64,000 nt of DNA from Macrostomum hystrix (lineage: Eukaryota; Platyhelminthes; Macrostomidae), in assembly GCA_950097015.1 (NCBI GenBank), contig CATNEN010000038.1, positions 19,812,001 through 19,876,000 on the forward strand, read 5' to 3'. This document shows, one piece after another, positions 32,901 through 43,300 of this stretch. The translations under genes and the position numbers were made by a program. The stretch's first letter is position 1. The number at the start of each line of letters is the position of its first letter. The notes under the pieces are model-generated. The model was given only the letters and a program-made list of their open reading frames with translations, did not search any database and was not told the origin of the DNA.

Positions 32901-34591
32901 ACGGGACGTTGGATTGAGACGGGACTGTAGGATCGAGACGGGACTGTAGGATTGAGACGGGACTGTAGGATCGAGACGGGACTGTAGGGTCGAGACGGGA
33001 CTGTTGGATTGAGACGGGACTGTTGGATTGAGACGGGACTGTAGGATTGATGCGGGACTGTTGGATTGAGACGGGACTGTAGGATTGATGCGGGACTGTA
33101 GGATTGAGACGGGACTGTTGGATTGAGACAGGACTGTAGGATTGAGACGGGACTGTTGGATTGATGCGGGACTGTTGGATCGAGACGGGACTGTAGGATT
33201 GAGACGGGACTGTTGGATTGATGCGGGACTGTAGGATCGAGACGGGACTGTAGGATCGAGACGGGACTGTAGGGTCGAGACGGGACTGTTGGATTGAGAC
33301 GGGACTGTAGGATTGAGAGGGGACTGTAGGATTGAGACGGGACTGTAGGAATGAGACGGGACTGTAGGATTGAGACGGGACTGTTGTATTGAAAGGGGAC
33401 TGTAGGATTGAGACGGGACTGTAGGATCGAGACGGGACTGTAGGATTGAGATGGGACTGTTGGATTGAGACGGGACTGTTGGATTGAGATGGGACTGTAG
33501 GATTGAGACGGGACTGTAGGATTGAGACAAGACTGTAGGATCGAGACGGGACTGTAGGATCGAGACGGGACTGTAGGATACAGACGGGACTGTTGGATTG
33601 AGACGGGACTGTAGGATTGAGACGGGACTGTAGGATACAGACGGGACTGTTGGATTGAGACGGAACTGTTGGATTGAGACGGGACTGTAGGATTGAGACG
33701 GGATTGTAGGATACAGAAGGGACTGTAGGATTGAGACGGGATTGTAGGATTGAGACGGGACTGTAGGATCGAGACGGGACGTTGGATTGAGACGGGACTG
33801 TAGGATCGAGACGGGACGTTGGATTGCGACGGGACTGTAGGATCGAGACGGGACTGTAGGATTGAGACGGGACTGTAGGATCGAGACGGGACTGTTGGAT
33901 TGAGACGGGACTGTAGGATTTATGCGGGACTGTAGGATTGAGACAGGACTGTAGGATTGAGACGGGACTGTTTGATTGAGACGGGACTGTTGGATTGAGA
34001 CGGGACTGTTGGATTGAGACGGGACTGTAGGATTGATGCGGGACTGTTGGATTGAGACGGGACTGTAGGATTGATGCGGGACTGTAGGATTGAGACGGGA
34101 CTGTTGGATTGAGACAGGACTGTAGGATTGAGACGGGACTGTTGGATTGATGCGGGACTGTAGGATCGAGACGGGACTGTAGGATCGAGACGGGACTGTA
34201 GGGTCGAGACGGGACTGTTGGATTGAGACGGGACTGTAGGATTTATGCGGGACTGTAGGATTGAGACAGGACTGTAGGATTGAGACGGGACTGTTGGATT
34301 GAGACGGGACTGTAGGATCAAGATGGGACTGTTGGATTGAGACGGGACTGTTGGATTGAGACGGGACTGTTGGATCGAGACGGGACTGTAGGATTGAGAC
34401 GGGACTGTAGGATTGAGACGGGACTGTTAGAGCTTGTTGCTAGCATGTGTGTCTGACTTAATTGAGCAAGTTCATAAAAACAATTTTAGGACTCAGACCA
34501 AGCCCAAGAAAACTTACCACCAGTTGCCATAGCAACCCGCCAGCAAGCAGGCCACGATCAGGCATCTGACTAGCACAAATCTGTTTCTCAT
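20955..34591 (-). CDS. Wnt signalling ligand, Wnt5-like
   Basis: Four exons on the minus strand: 34591–34518, 27084–26819, 23698–23373 and 21497–20955. All are joined in frame, giving 402 aa. Exon 1 encodes a signal peptide ([17 protein letters not shown]) and ends in the first two bases of a Trp codon completed in exon 2. Family hallmarks follow: [52 protein letters not shown], then [16 protein letters not shown], whose Ser238 is the expected palmitoleoylation site. The cysteine-rich C terminus ends [19 protein letters not shown]. The WGGCGD and FAK-F-DA pattern is closest to Wnt5; subfamily assignment needs a tree. Between the two lobes lies an Arg-rich linker ([14 protein letters not shown]). 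The product would be secreted and act through Frizzled/Ror-type receptors. Intron 1 is about 7.4 kb and mostly minisatellite. Confidence 0.93.
21555..21600 (-). repeat. SINE family B fragment
   Basis: It contains CAGTCCATGGACTGGGAAGC and ACACCCA, the central palindrome region of family B. It is short and lies in Wnt intron 3, next to a family A copy. Confidence 0.45.
21618..21965 (-). mobile_element. SINE family A copy (tRNA-derived)
   Basis: The (TAA)n tail is at the low-coordinate end, followed by TTCAGGAGGGCTGCGGGCAA, the CAGCGAGGAGGCAATTCTGC block, CATCGTCCGGCAGTGTACAC and the complement of the B box (AATCGAACTCAAGGACC). It is inserted in Wnt intron 3. Confidence 0.88.
21975..22062 (-). 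mobile_element. SINE family B head fragment
   Basis: TTAAGTGTATTGCTCAAAGA and GACGGGAATCGAACCTCC match the region before and across the B box of family B. It is truncated and directly follows a family A copy. Confidence 0.65.
22980..23325. repeat. Minisatellite in Wnt intron 3, GAAGCCTCCCT-type
   Basis: Irregular units built from GAAGCCTCCCT, GAAGCCTTTCT and GAAGCCTCCACT. Larger 40–45 bp combinations repeat, and GAAGTGTATCTGAAGCCTCC appears twice. The array ends about 50 bases from the exon 3 donor. Confidence 0.9.
23757..23835. repeat. Short minisatellite in Wnt intron 2
   Basis: Five copies of an 18-base unit, CTGTCATGACCGATAGGC-like. It lies between the exon 3 acceptor and a SINE family A tail. 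Confidence 0.85.
23832..24172 (-). mobile_element. SINE family A copy (tRNA-derived)
   Basis: An ATAATAATAATAATAACAAT tail, the body strings CAGCGAGGAGGCAGTCATTC and TTCTCATCGTC, then GCGGAATCGAGCTCAGGGAC (complement of the B box) and a degraded CGCTCTGTCACTCAC A-box complement. It lies in Wnt intron 2. Confidence 0.88.
24173..26818. other. Wnt intron 2 remainder, no feature recognised
   Basis: About 2.6 kb of non-coding sequence up to exon 2. Open frames near 24.6–25.1 kb on both strands show no recognisable domain and no supporting splice sites, so they are not called. Confidence 0.6.
27165..27680. repeat. Minisatellite in Wnt intron 1, ~50 bp unit
   Basis: Ten or so units starting CCACCTCACTCCGTCTGGCT and continuing TAGCTCTAATAACTCCTGCC and CTACAGACAG. 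A second unit type has GAATTCACTCTCCAACCACT in the middle. The two types alternate, giving a roughly 100 bp higher-order period in the second half. Confidence 0.93.
27681..28860. other. Wnt intron 1 unique segment
   Basis: Non-repetitive intron sequence between two arrays. No exon-like frame with splice sites was found. Confidence 0.55.
28865..30345. repeat. Large minisatellite in Wnt intron 1, CTCATCTCTCCCCTGT unit
   Basis: About 1.5 kb of 15–16 bp units (CTCATCTCTCCCCTGT, CTCACCTCTCCAGTGT). A longer block containing CATGCCTCTACTCTCTTCTG recurs roughly every 100–110 bp as a higher-order repeat. All three plus-strand frames are open for about 1.2–1.5 kb, which rules out reading this as a real gene. 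The unit is the reverse complement of the 128–745 array. Confidence 0.96.
30855..31190 (-). mobile_element. SINE family B, full-length copy
   Basis: It is nearly the exact reverse complement of the copy at 19465–19795. An (ATA)n tail is followed by GATTACACCTGCCCCAATTG, the GTCCATGGAC palindrome, and the tRNA-like head complement GGGAATCGAACCCCCGACCT and CCTAACCACTAGGCTACAAC. The high similarity to the other copy suggests recent activity. It lies in Wnt intron 1. Confidence 0.92.
31700..34432. repeat. Largest minisatellite, 19 bp GATTGAGACGGGACTGTAG unit
   Basis: About 140 copies of the 19 bp unit GATTGAGACGGGACTGTAG with GATCGAG, GATACAG and TGTTG variants arranged in recurring blocks. Three units make 57 bases, so the minus strand stays open for about 1.9 kb as a Ser/Pro/Gln-rich peptide. 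This is an array artefact, not a gene. The array ends about 85 bases from the Wnt exon 1 donor. Confidence 0.96.
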
Positions 34592-34770
34592 ATTTTTCGC
34601 GTTCTCTTCTTAGAAGGCCAACTTCTTGTTGAAAGCGTGGGCTTCTGCTGACTATAGGCTTATAGAACAGCGAAGAAATTAATTAATTTGAGAAGTTTCT
34701 GGACTCTCGTGTTTATAGCCTGCCTCAGTGTTCTCAGCTGGCATTACATCCGTGTTCCGTGTCAAACTCT

Positions 34771-34780
34771 ATTTATAGCC
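34771..34780 (-). promoter_or_regulatory. Candidate TATA box for Wnt gene
   Basis: On the minus strand GGCTATAAATAG lies about 180 bases upstream of the Wnt ATG. A second GGCTATAAACACG lies nearer, around 34710. Either could set the start site; neither is proven. Confidence 0.35.
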
Positions 34781-37233
34781 TTGATCGACTGAGGAAGATT
34801 AAGCGGGACAGGTGAGTTTCTTTGAAAAAGAAGGGATCTCACAGCTGCTTCTATTGTGCTGAAGGCTATAGTGTCAACACTGACACGCTGACTAAAGAGT
34901 TTGACACTCTCCTTCCTTATTTAGGTCGGGACAACTGCAAAAGCTTCTCCTATACGCTCTTCAAAATCCGATCGTTGTATTGTGATGCTTGCCTTTTTTT
35001 CTTGAATAAGCTTCTGCTTGACTTAGTCCGACAATCGACTGATTTTATTGAATGAATTTTAATTGCAAAGCCTTGCAAAGTAGAAAGGTGGCACTGTGTT
35101 GACAGACACAATAGTTGGCCAAATATTTTCATATATTACTTTCTGGAGGCAGCGCAGGCTTTTCAATTCGTCTAAAATTTTCATTGGCCGGTATCATCAA
35201 TAGCCAATGGCCATGCAAGGAAGTATATATAGTTCGCGTTAAACAGCTAGAAGTTAGAACATACTACTAACGCTAAAACTTACAATAGTAGTATACAATA
35301 TTAATTAGTATCGTTATAGTTTTCAGACTTGTAGGCTAGTTTCTTAATCACTACTAAACATAACCACATTACACGCAGTGCTGTTCAATAAAAAAATTAC
35401 AGAAGACAATCATAAATAACAAGGACAGCAGCTGATGAAATTGATAATGTCGAATGCATATCGGCCCCAATGCAACAATTGGCGCAGGCTAAACAATAAA
35501 GTGTATTTTTCTATTCAGCCCCACAATTCTGTACGTCACTATATAGAGTGGATACCAAGCAGCTAGGCTACTACACTATTTTGTTATTGCGAAGCTTAAG
35601 CATAAAAGCTCTTATATCCTTTTCGGGCAGCAAGACGTGTGCCTACAAGAAATCGCTGCACGGACGTTTAACAGTACTGACGTGCCGTAAATAATATCTA
35701 ACCGAAACCATGCAGGCAGCGATCCGTAGTGAAATGAAAAATGTCCACTAATTATCGGAAACATTTCTCAAAGTCTAGTAAAAACTGTTCAGAAAAAAAA
35801 GAAATACAATGTTTAGATGCGTTAATTTGGTTGCCAGTCAGATGGAATTGTCAACAAAGGACTAACATTTAGATGTTATCCAAAGGTCCCCAATGCGTCC
35901 CCAAATTTCGTGTCATCAAAATGACACATTTAACATGAATGTGTCTTCTAAATTACATAGACAACATAGCAAGCTTGGCCTATACTACTGATTTTGTTAA
36001 TAAAAAATTCTAAAATATTATCGTAATAAACTTATACTTGATTAAAGAAAGTCACTGTAAACTTGAGATAATCACAAGATATAGCTATTGGCTGTCATGG
36101 TAAATAGCTGAAAATGAAGATCAGTTTCCATCCATCAGCTTCCTGAATGAAGCTTTCTAATATTCGTTTAAGCAACTGCATGCTGTGTAAAGATGTATTT
36201 AAGTATAACAGCTTTGGATCTGCTTCTAAAAAAGTTAACAATTTTTTAAGGTTAAAAATGTGAAAAGTTCCGGTCTTGCTAGTGCATTTTATCGTGAAAA
36301 TCAACCTTAAATATATTTTTTGGCCCCGTGGGCGCCCCCGTTGTGGCGCTGGCGCCTCATGGTAGTGGCGCTCTCATAAAGCATATCTCCCAAATAGGCG
36401 CGCCTCCCTCCCCTTAGTCCTGGCTACGCCACTGAATGTACTTTTGTCCAAAATTTATTTATTTATTTATTTTTTGTTAACCAAATTAAAAGAATTACAA
36501 TTTCTATACGTACATAATCCTTACCTGTTAGTTTTTATGAAGCTCAGACTTATAATATTCTAGAGCACAGAAAATTAAATCATCAACCAGATTTTCTGAG
36601 GCTTAGTGTGTGCTTTCTTCACGTTGAAAGTCTTACGAAGGGCTTAATAATATACGGTTTTTAGACTCTAAACGTGAAAAAACAAAACACAAAATATTAT
36701 CGACAAATAGTAGCAGCAGTAAACTAATTTAGAACACAATTTATTGACGAAAAAACGTTTTACAACATTTCTGGCCCTTATAAACATTTTTATTACAGTA
36801 CGTTATCCTTTTGCGTGTCAGCCAAAAGATAATTTTTTAACAAAGAAATCATAGTTGCCTAAATGATCTGTCAGTCTGTTAATAGCCAGTCAAGTTAAGT
36901 TGATACCAAGTTAATACCCAGTAATGAAAATTAATTAGGTATATACTTTAAATTTTGTCATTTTTTACTTTTTTCATTATGACTTATTGTACCAATAAAA
37001 AGGTTCAGATGAGCAGTATAAAAATTGTGATTACTGGCTGCACTAATTAATTAGGCCACTACTTGATTTTAAAATCCAAAAAGTTGCAGACTTGCAGTGG
37101 CAGACAATGAGTCAGAGTATGCACTACACAACTTAAAAGTAGCTTAAAGAGTAACATATTTGGTGTAAAATGTATATTGAGATTGAGTGTGATCTTTGTA
37201 CTGTCATATCATATCAATATCTCATATCATTTT

Positions 37234-38540
37234 GCCTTGCCCATGGCCATGGGTACAGATCAAATCGTCATATTCTAAAACGTCATATGATGATGACATC
37301 ATTTGCGCAAAAGTGTCACAATATTCAATTTAATATGACGATCTTGACTATTTGTTCATTGCTAATTTTATTTATGAATGTGATTTGAATATTTGATGAT
37401 GCATAATTCAAACAATTAATTGATTTATAGGCAGTTAAAAGTAAATGCAGATAAAAAAGCACCAATAAAAGCATTAGGTAGGCACAATGAACAGACAAAT
37501 GCAATATGCAAATATTGCAAATCATGACGATGCAATAGAAGGGCACATTTAAGTTAGGCCTACATGTACATAGGGTAGGGCCTAGGCCTAATGTATCATC
37601 AACCAGTGTATCTTCAAAACTGAACAAGAATTTTGACTTCTTCCTTGGTCTCGTGCAAGACAGAAACAAGCTATTGTGTTTCACAGAACAACTAATTTAA
37701 AGTTAAAGAAATTATCTGCAAGCTGAGGCATGATGTGCAATGAAGTATTAAGAGGAAAGAAAGATATTGATGTTTCAGTAGAAATTTTTATTGCAAATGC
37801 ATACTTTTTAACAACATTTTTTCAGTATGTACTTTAGACAAAGATTGTAGCCTATGTGGTTGCTTGCCAATTAAATGACCATAAATGTAGTTATTTATAG
37901 AGCATGAAAAATGCTTTCAAATTACATAATTCATGATAGTTCACTTCTTAAAATAAGATTAAACCACTCACTCAAATTGTAAAACCAAACATCAAATTCT
38001 CTGTTTGGTTTGAATTTGAAGATACATGAAAATCATTGTTTGGTTTTAGATAAAAAGCATGAATAAGTTTTTTCTATTTTATAAAATAGCAAAGGCAGAT
38101 ACTTTTTAGAAAGATGTAACTGTTTTCTATAACTTGGCTTTTGATTTATCATCATATCTTAAATAGAAAATCTGTAGCTTAGGTTTGAAGGTAAAAAATA
38201 CACATTCTTGTTTGGTTGATGATACATTACCCTAGTATAGCTACATGCAGAACAAAATTCAGTGCACATGTTATGTAATATGCAAGGCACTTTGAGTGGC
38301 TCAAATGACATTATTTTTGTAGAGCCAACCAAGTGAGACAAGGGCAAAAATGTATGCTTCGCTTCACTTATGCTTTCAGCAAAGCTGTTTGCAAAGCCAA
38401 TAAAATAACAATATGACAACTTCGTTAATGACACATTGTCCAATATGGACAATATGACGATTTCAATAATGTTGTTATTTTTTTTACAACCCTCATATGA
38501 CGATTTGGAATATGACGATTTTGGCTAGAGCCTTGCCCAT
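37234..38540. mobile_element. Candidate non-autonomous element with inverted ends
   Basis: The left end at 37262–37293 (AAATCGTCATATTC, then CGTCATATGATG) is matched in reverse complement by 38491–38522 over about 31 bp with a few differences. Extra TCGTCATAT motifs lie just inside both ends. An 11 bp direct repeat, GCCTTGCCCAT, occurs outside both ends at 37234–37244 and 38530–38540, and could be a target-site duplication or chance. No transposase is visible. Confidence 0.5.
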
Positions 38541-38689
38541 TAGACTTCACATCACATTCACAAAAGCTAGCTTGCTAACAATTGGAAGTAGTTTTTTAAG
38601 TGCAGACCTACCAGAGACCTATAATGCAAGTAACTAAGCCCTAAACCACAGTACAGTATGTTCTAGGGCTTAAATTAATCCTACTGCTG

Positions 38690-38845
38690 TCACCAAAGTT
38701 GTTGTAGGGCTATTTTATAATATTTAAGATTCCACTGAATGTCACCAAAGTTGTTGCAGGTGGAAATTAACGATCCAACTGCTGTTACCAAAGTTGTACT
38801 TATAATTATTTAATATTCCACCAAAGTTGTTATAGGCTTATTTTC
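38690..38845. repeat. Degenerate tandem repeat, CACCAAAGTTGTT unit
   Basis: Four spaced copies of CACCAAAGTTGTTGTAGG-like sequence, separated by ATTTAATATTCCAC-like spacers. Old and decayed. Confidence 0.6.
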
Positions 38846-39049
38846 TCATACACTTTATTCAAGTACTGTCTTTATGTCAATCTTATAAATGTCTTTACTT
38901 TATTTGCTTTATGCACTTTCTTATTTCAATTTCAATTGGTAGCGTTTTATGTATTCAAATATGGTAGCGTTATACTTTCAGTATGGCCGCTATCTCTCCT
39001 CTATATTCCCTTCTGCTTATAACTTTACTGTATTATGTCTATAAGTACT

Positions 39050-39138
39050 TTGTATCAATCTTTATCCATCTTTATCAGTCTTTATCCGTCTTTATCAGTC
39101 TTTATCTGTCTTTATCTGTCTTTATCAGTCTTTATCAC
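39050..39138. repeat. Short tandem repeat, TCTTTATCAG-type unit
   Basis: Units of 10–12 bp (TCTTTATCAG, TCTTTATCTG, TCTTTATCCG). It is followed by a looser TTCAATTTAATC repetition. Confidence 0.8.
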
Positions 39139-40361
39139 TTCTTCAATTGTTATTCAGTTTAACCTTCAATTTAATCTTCAATTCAGTCTTCAGTCCGTCT
39201 TGGGCTTTCCAGTGGATCTAGATTTACAGCTTTCTCTTCACTCTATTTACTTCTCTTTCGCAATGTCTCTTTCTCAAATAACTTTAACACGAACACTTCA
39301 AATTCAAGCTTTCTTTATTCTGAACTTTGTCAGGCACGAGGTTCCTTTTCTCTCTCTTTCACTCGTGTATTTATAGTAAAACTTTCCCTCACATCCGTGA
39401 CTTCAGTAAAACCTTTTCTATTTTCGGTGCACTTAAACAAAATTTGGTGCATTAAAACAAAGTTTTGTAACATTAAAACAAAACATATTTAATTTCGCGG
39501 GAACAATTTCTAGAAAAAATAAAACTATCGGAAACCCTATCTCAAGTACTTAAAAATACTTAGATTTTTTATGGCAACTAGATATATCATATTTATATTA
39601 ATGCTAATTGTCACATTGTTAGGCTATTTAATTTTTTATGCATGGTTAGATCAGGTGGACTTATGCCTAGTTGGCATAAAGCATCCAAGCAAAGAAACTA
39701 GCATATATTCTGGCAAAAATTTAATCTGGCAAATTTTCTTACAATACATAAAAGAGAACTGCTTGCCTAGCCTCTATTTTTGTGACTGCTTTTAATGCCA
39801 AGGCGAATGTCAAAAATAACATTGTAAGTAAGTAAGTAGCAATCTTTCTCATACACTTTGAAACTAAAATGCTTTGTAGTTCAGAAATACATTTTTCCAG
39901 TAATTTTTGTTTGGCAATAAATAAGAATCAAGTATAGTCACTTAATAGTTTTTTTCTCTATTAATTAGGCTTTTTATTTACATTTTGCTAGACAATTACT
40001 AAAGCTATGAGTAGTTTATACTTGGTAGACAGTGTTTATATATTTAAGATCTGAAATTATCTGGTCCCATAGTTCATAATGTCCAAGCATTTACTAAGTT
40101 TGGTCCCATTTTAAACATAATATGAATTATTGGTTGTATCCCTTATATACTTATTTAAGAAATAACACAAATTTATTTCAGACCTTGAATTCATCAACTA
40201 GATGACATTGATGTGTTTAAATGTCTCAGAGTCTTCTATAAAGATTTTTTAATCCAAAATAGGATTCTGCTTGTAAGAGTGCAACCAGCCTTCAATAGTA
40301 GAAAAAAGCATACAATAGGGCCTTGAAAAGGTGTATCTGAAAAATTGTTAACTAAAATACC

Positions 40362-43300
40362 ATGAATGGTAGAAGCTCAGCTGACTCAGGTGGCAGTGGC
40401 TCTGGTCTGCCACTAATAGAGTTCAGCCACGCCACTTGTGATACCAGCTCTGCCACCAATGATGACAGTAATCAAGTATCTAGTATGCCAGGACTAAATG
40501 GCGGTAATAATCCGCGCAGTCCAAACGGCATCTTTGCTAACAACTTTCTGGGACCCGATGAGGCTGCTAATATGAAGGTCAGTTAGTTTTATTATTTGTT
40601 TTTTATTAAGTGGCTTGTGCTGCATGAAGTTGCTTGTAATGATGATATAATAATTGCATATTATTTGAGTTTTTTGTGAGTCATTGTACTCATGGAGTGG
40701 GGACAAAAACTTGTTCACGAAAGCTCTATGTAGACTGGGTCGGATATCACTAAATAATTCCCTAGTACCTAGAGTTAAGATGTCAGCTTCATCTGTCTCT
40801 GGTTAACCTCAGTATTTTGTAGCAAAAATTATTCAACTAATTATTGCGTGGCGCATCTGAAGGCTGCGTATGACTGTTCAGTCCATGGACTTGGTAGAAG
40901 CCATACCTACGCACCCTAAATTACCCCGGCTGATGCTGGTACCCATTTAACTTTAACAGCTGGGTGAACTGAAGCAATTCAGAGTTAAATGTCTTGCTAA
41001 AAGGACAATAAACGGTTTACACGTTTTCAAGATTCGAACTTCTGACTTTCAAGTCGCCTGTATGGCACTCTAACCACTTGGCTACGACCCCTTACTAGGC
41101 TACAATCTCTACTAGACTAAAACCCCTTACTAGGGTGCAACCCCTTACTAGGCTACAACCCCTTACTAGGCTACAACCCCTTACTAGGCTACAACCCCTT
41201 ACTAGGCTACAACCCCTTACTAGGCTACAACCCCTTACTAGGGTACAACCCCTTACTAAGCTACCACCCCTTACTATGCTACAACCCCTTATTATTATTA
41301 CTAGGCTACAACCCCTTACTAGGCTACAACACCTTACTAGGCTACAACCCCTTACTAGGCTACAACACCTTACTAGGCTACAACACCTTACTAGGCTACA
41401 ACCCCTTATTATTATTACTAGGCTACAACCCCTTATTATTATTACTCGGCTACAACCCCTTATTATTATTACTAGGCTACAACCCCTTATTATTATTACT
41501 AGGCTACAACCCCTATTTATGTGTTTTAGTAAATACAAACTCAACCTGTCCTCTCACCCAGGATCTGGCATTGTCATCGGATAACGCCGAGAATGACTCG
41601 GACACTGGCGATGAAGAGGATGAACTTTTTAGTCGACACGGCTCTGGCGGCGGAGGTGGCGGTGTCAAAGCAGCCCTACTCGGCGGCGGCGGCGGCGGAC
41701 GCGAATCCAAGCCTCTGATGGCACCTCGTCGAGCCCGCACGTCCTCCAGCGACTCAGCCTCGGCGACATCCTCGTCGGCCACGGTGACTCTGCGCATGCC
41801 GAAGCCGTTTAAAAATCGAAGAAAAGTGTCGCGCTGCTATCTGTTTCTAGTCTTCCTAGGCAAGTGCGCGGTTGTCGTGTCGATTGCCGCCGTACTGTTT
41901 GTCACCCTGTTCTTCCTGCTGCAGTCTGTGCTAAAGAAGGCATCAACGGCCAATGCGGTCAAGGCTAAGCACATCAGCGTCACCACCCTGGCTAGCCATG
42001 CGGCTTGTTCTCACATATCCGTTGAGGACGTGTGGGTTCGCGGCTACCCTAAGATGGGCATTGAAGGCCCGCTACGACTTTTGGATGTAGATAGCGACGG
42101 CATTATGGATGTTATAGTGCCTTTTGGAAGTGGTGAGTCTTGGCATAGCTTTGATGGCTTATCTAGATATATCGATATATCATTTGATATTTTTGGTTAT
42201 CAACATTTAAATATGTAGAAATTTAAACCCTTATCTGACGGTAGTCAATCAGCGAGGGGGCAATTCTGCCATTTCGCTGACTCCTGAGCACACACATACA
42301 GAAACCGTACGCAGGCACACACTTTCTTTCTTATCGTCAGGCCATGTACACTCCTAAATTTTACCAAAAACCTTCTCTCCGTGGCTGCGCCCCTAACATG
42401 TGACCTCACCGCGGAATCGAGCTCAGGGACCTTGGCTCGTGGGTTCGAATCCCGACTCGACCAGAACATTTAGTGTTCTCTGTCCTATACTAACTGGGAT
42501 GGGTGTGGCTTCCCCCCAGTCCATGGACTCCCCAGCTGTACATGTGCTCCAAATTAAGCTAGGTCCAATTTGAAATAAAATGACTATTAAAATCGCAATT
42601 CTCAGCTTATTATAGAATTACTGTATCTGAGCACATGCTCATTGGTACTTCTCAAATGTATATTAGTCGCTTGCTCTATTAAGAATTAGCTTTGTGTTTT
42701 GATGCAAGCAACATAATTTTAAGCTGCTCTAAAGCATATGTGTTAGTATAGAAATATGATAGGCACTTTCCCTGGCTTCTTCCGCCTCTGCTTTTCTTCT
42801 TTTTTCGCTTTTCATCTCCCTTCTTCCGTGGTTTTCTGCTTCCCATACCTAAACTAACTCCCAGTTCACTGCCTTCCCAATTCTCTCGCATACCCGCCAT
42901 AGTCGTTCCTCATTTCCTGTGCTCTTAATTTCGGATCGCTACTTGAGTCCAAGCATGAAAGAGAGCTAGGAGAATGGGAAATACTGTTGCGGCGCGAAGA
43001 TTTGCTTCTCAAAAGGTTTCATTCATTATTAGAGAAGTACACATAATATATATGATATACACATCTTTTATCCTTTTCATCCTTTGGGCAGTATTCATTC
43101 CAGATTTTGCCTGCATTTTCCGAGTATACATACCTCCTTCGCACCGCTATTGCAGCTAGCTAGGAAATTGGAAATAAAGAAAACTATAAAGAATAAATTC
43201 TTTTGTTTAAAGAATATAAACTACAAAAAATATTAGTATATCGATTTCGTTGTATATTTTCTTAATTTTAGGTTAATTTTATGCTAATAACATTGGTTGA

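Larger units (their letters stand above)
34592..40361. other. Divergent intergenic region between Wnt and FAM234-like gene
   Basis: About 5.8 kb, mostly AT-rich, holding both promoters. Seen inside: candidate TATA boxes, an inverted-repeat element at 37.2–38.5 kb, small tandem repeats at 38.7 and 39.05 kb, and a short GC-rich block around 36.3–36.44 kb ending GGCTACGCCACTGAA that may be a transposon terminus. Open frames here are short, without recognised domains or convincing splice sites. Confidence 0.6.

Noticed and set aside
31647-33530. Minus-strand 627-residue frame with [19 protein letters not shown] repeats
   Set aside because: A 19 bp unit repeated gives a 57-base (19-codon) period. 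Changes between units are not biased to third positions, and it is intronic array DNA.
36300-36440. GC-rich block ending GGCTACGCCACTGAA as a transposon terminus
   Set aside because: The end resembles some DNA transposon termini, but no matching inverted end was found nearby, so it is mentioned only in the intergenic entry.
41085-41515. CRISPR-like appearance of regularly spaced repeats (also at 50.15–50.71 kb)
   Set aside because: Repeats are contiguous with no unique spacers, and the genome is eukaryotic with introns.
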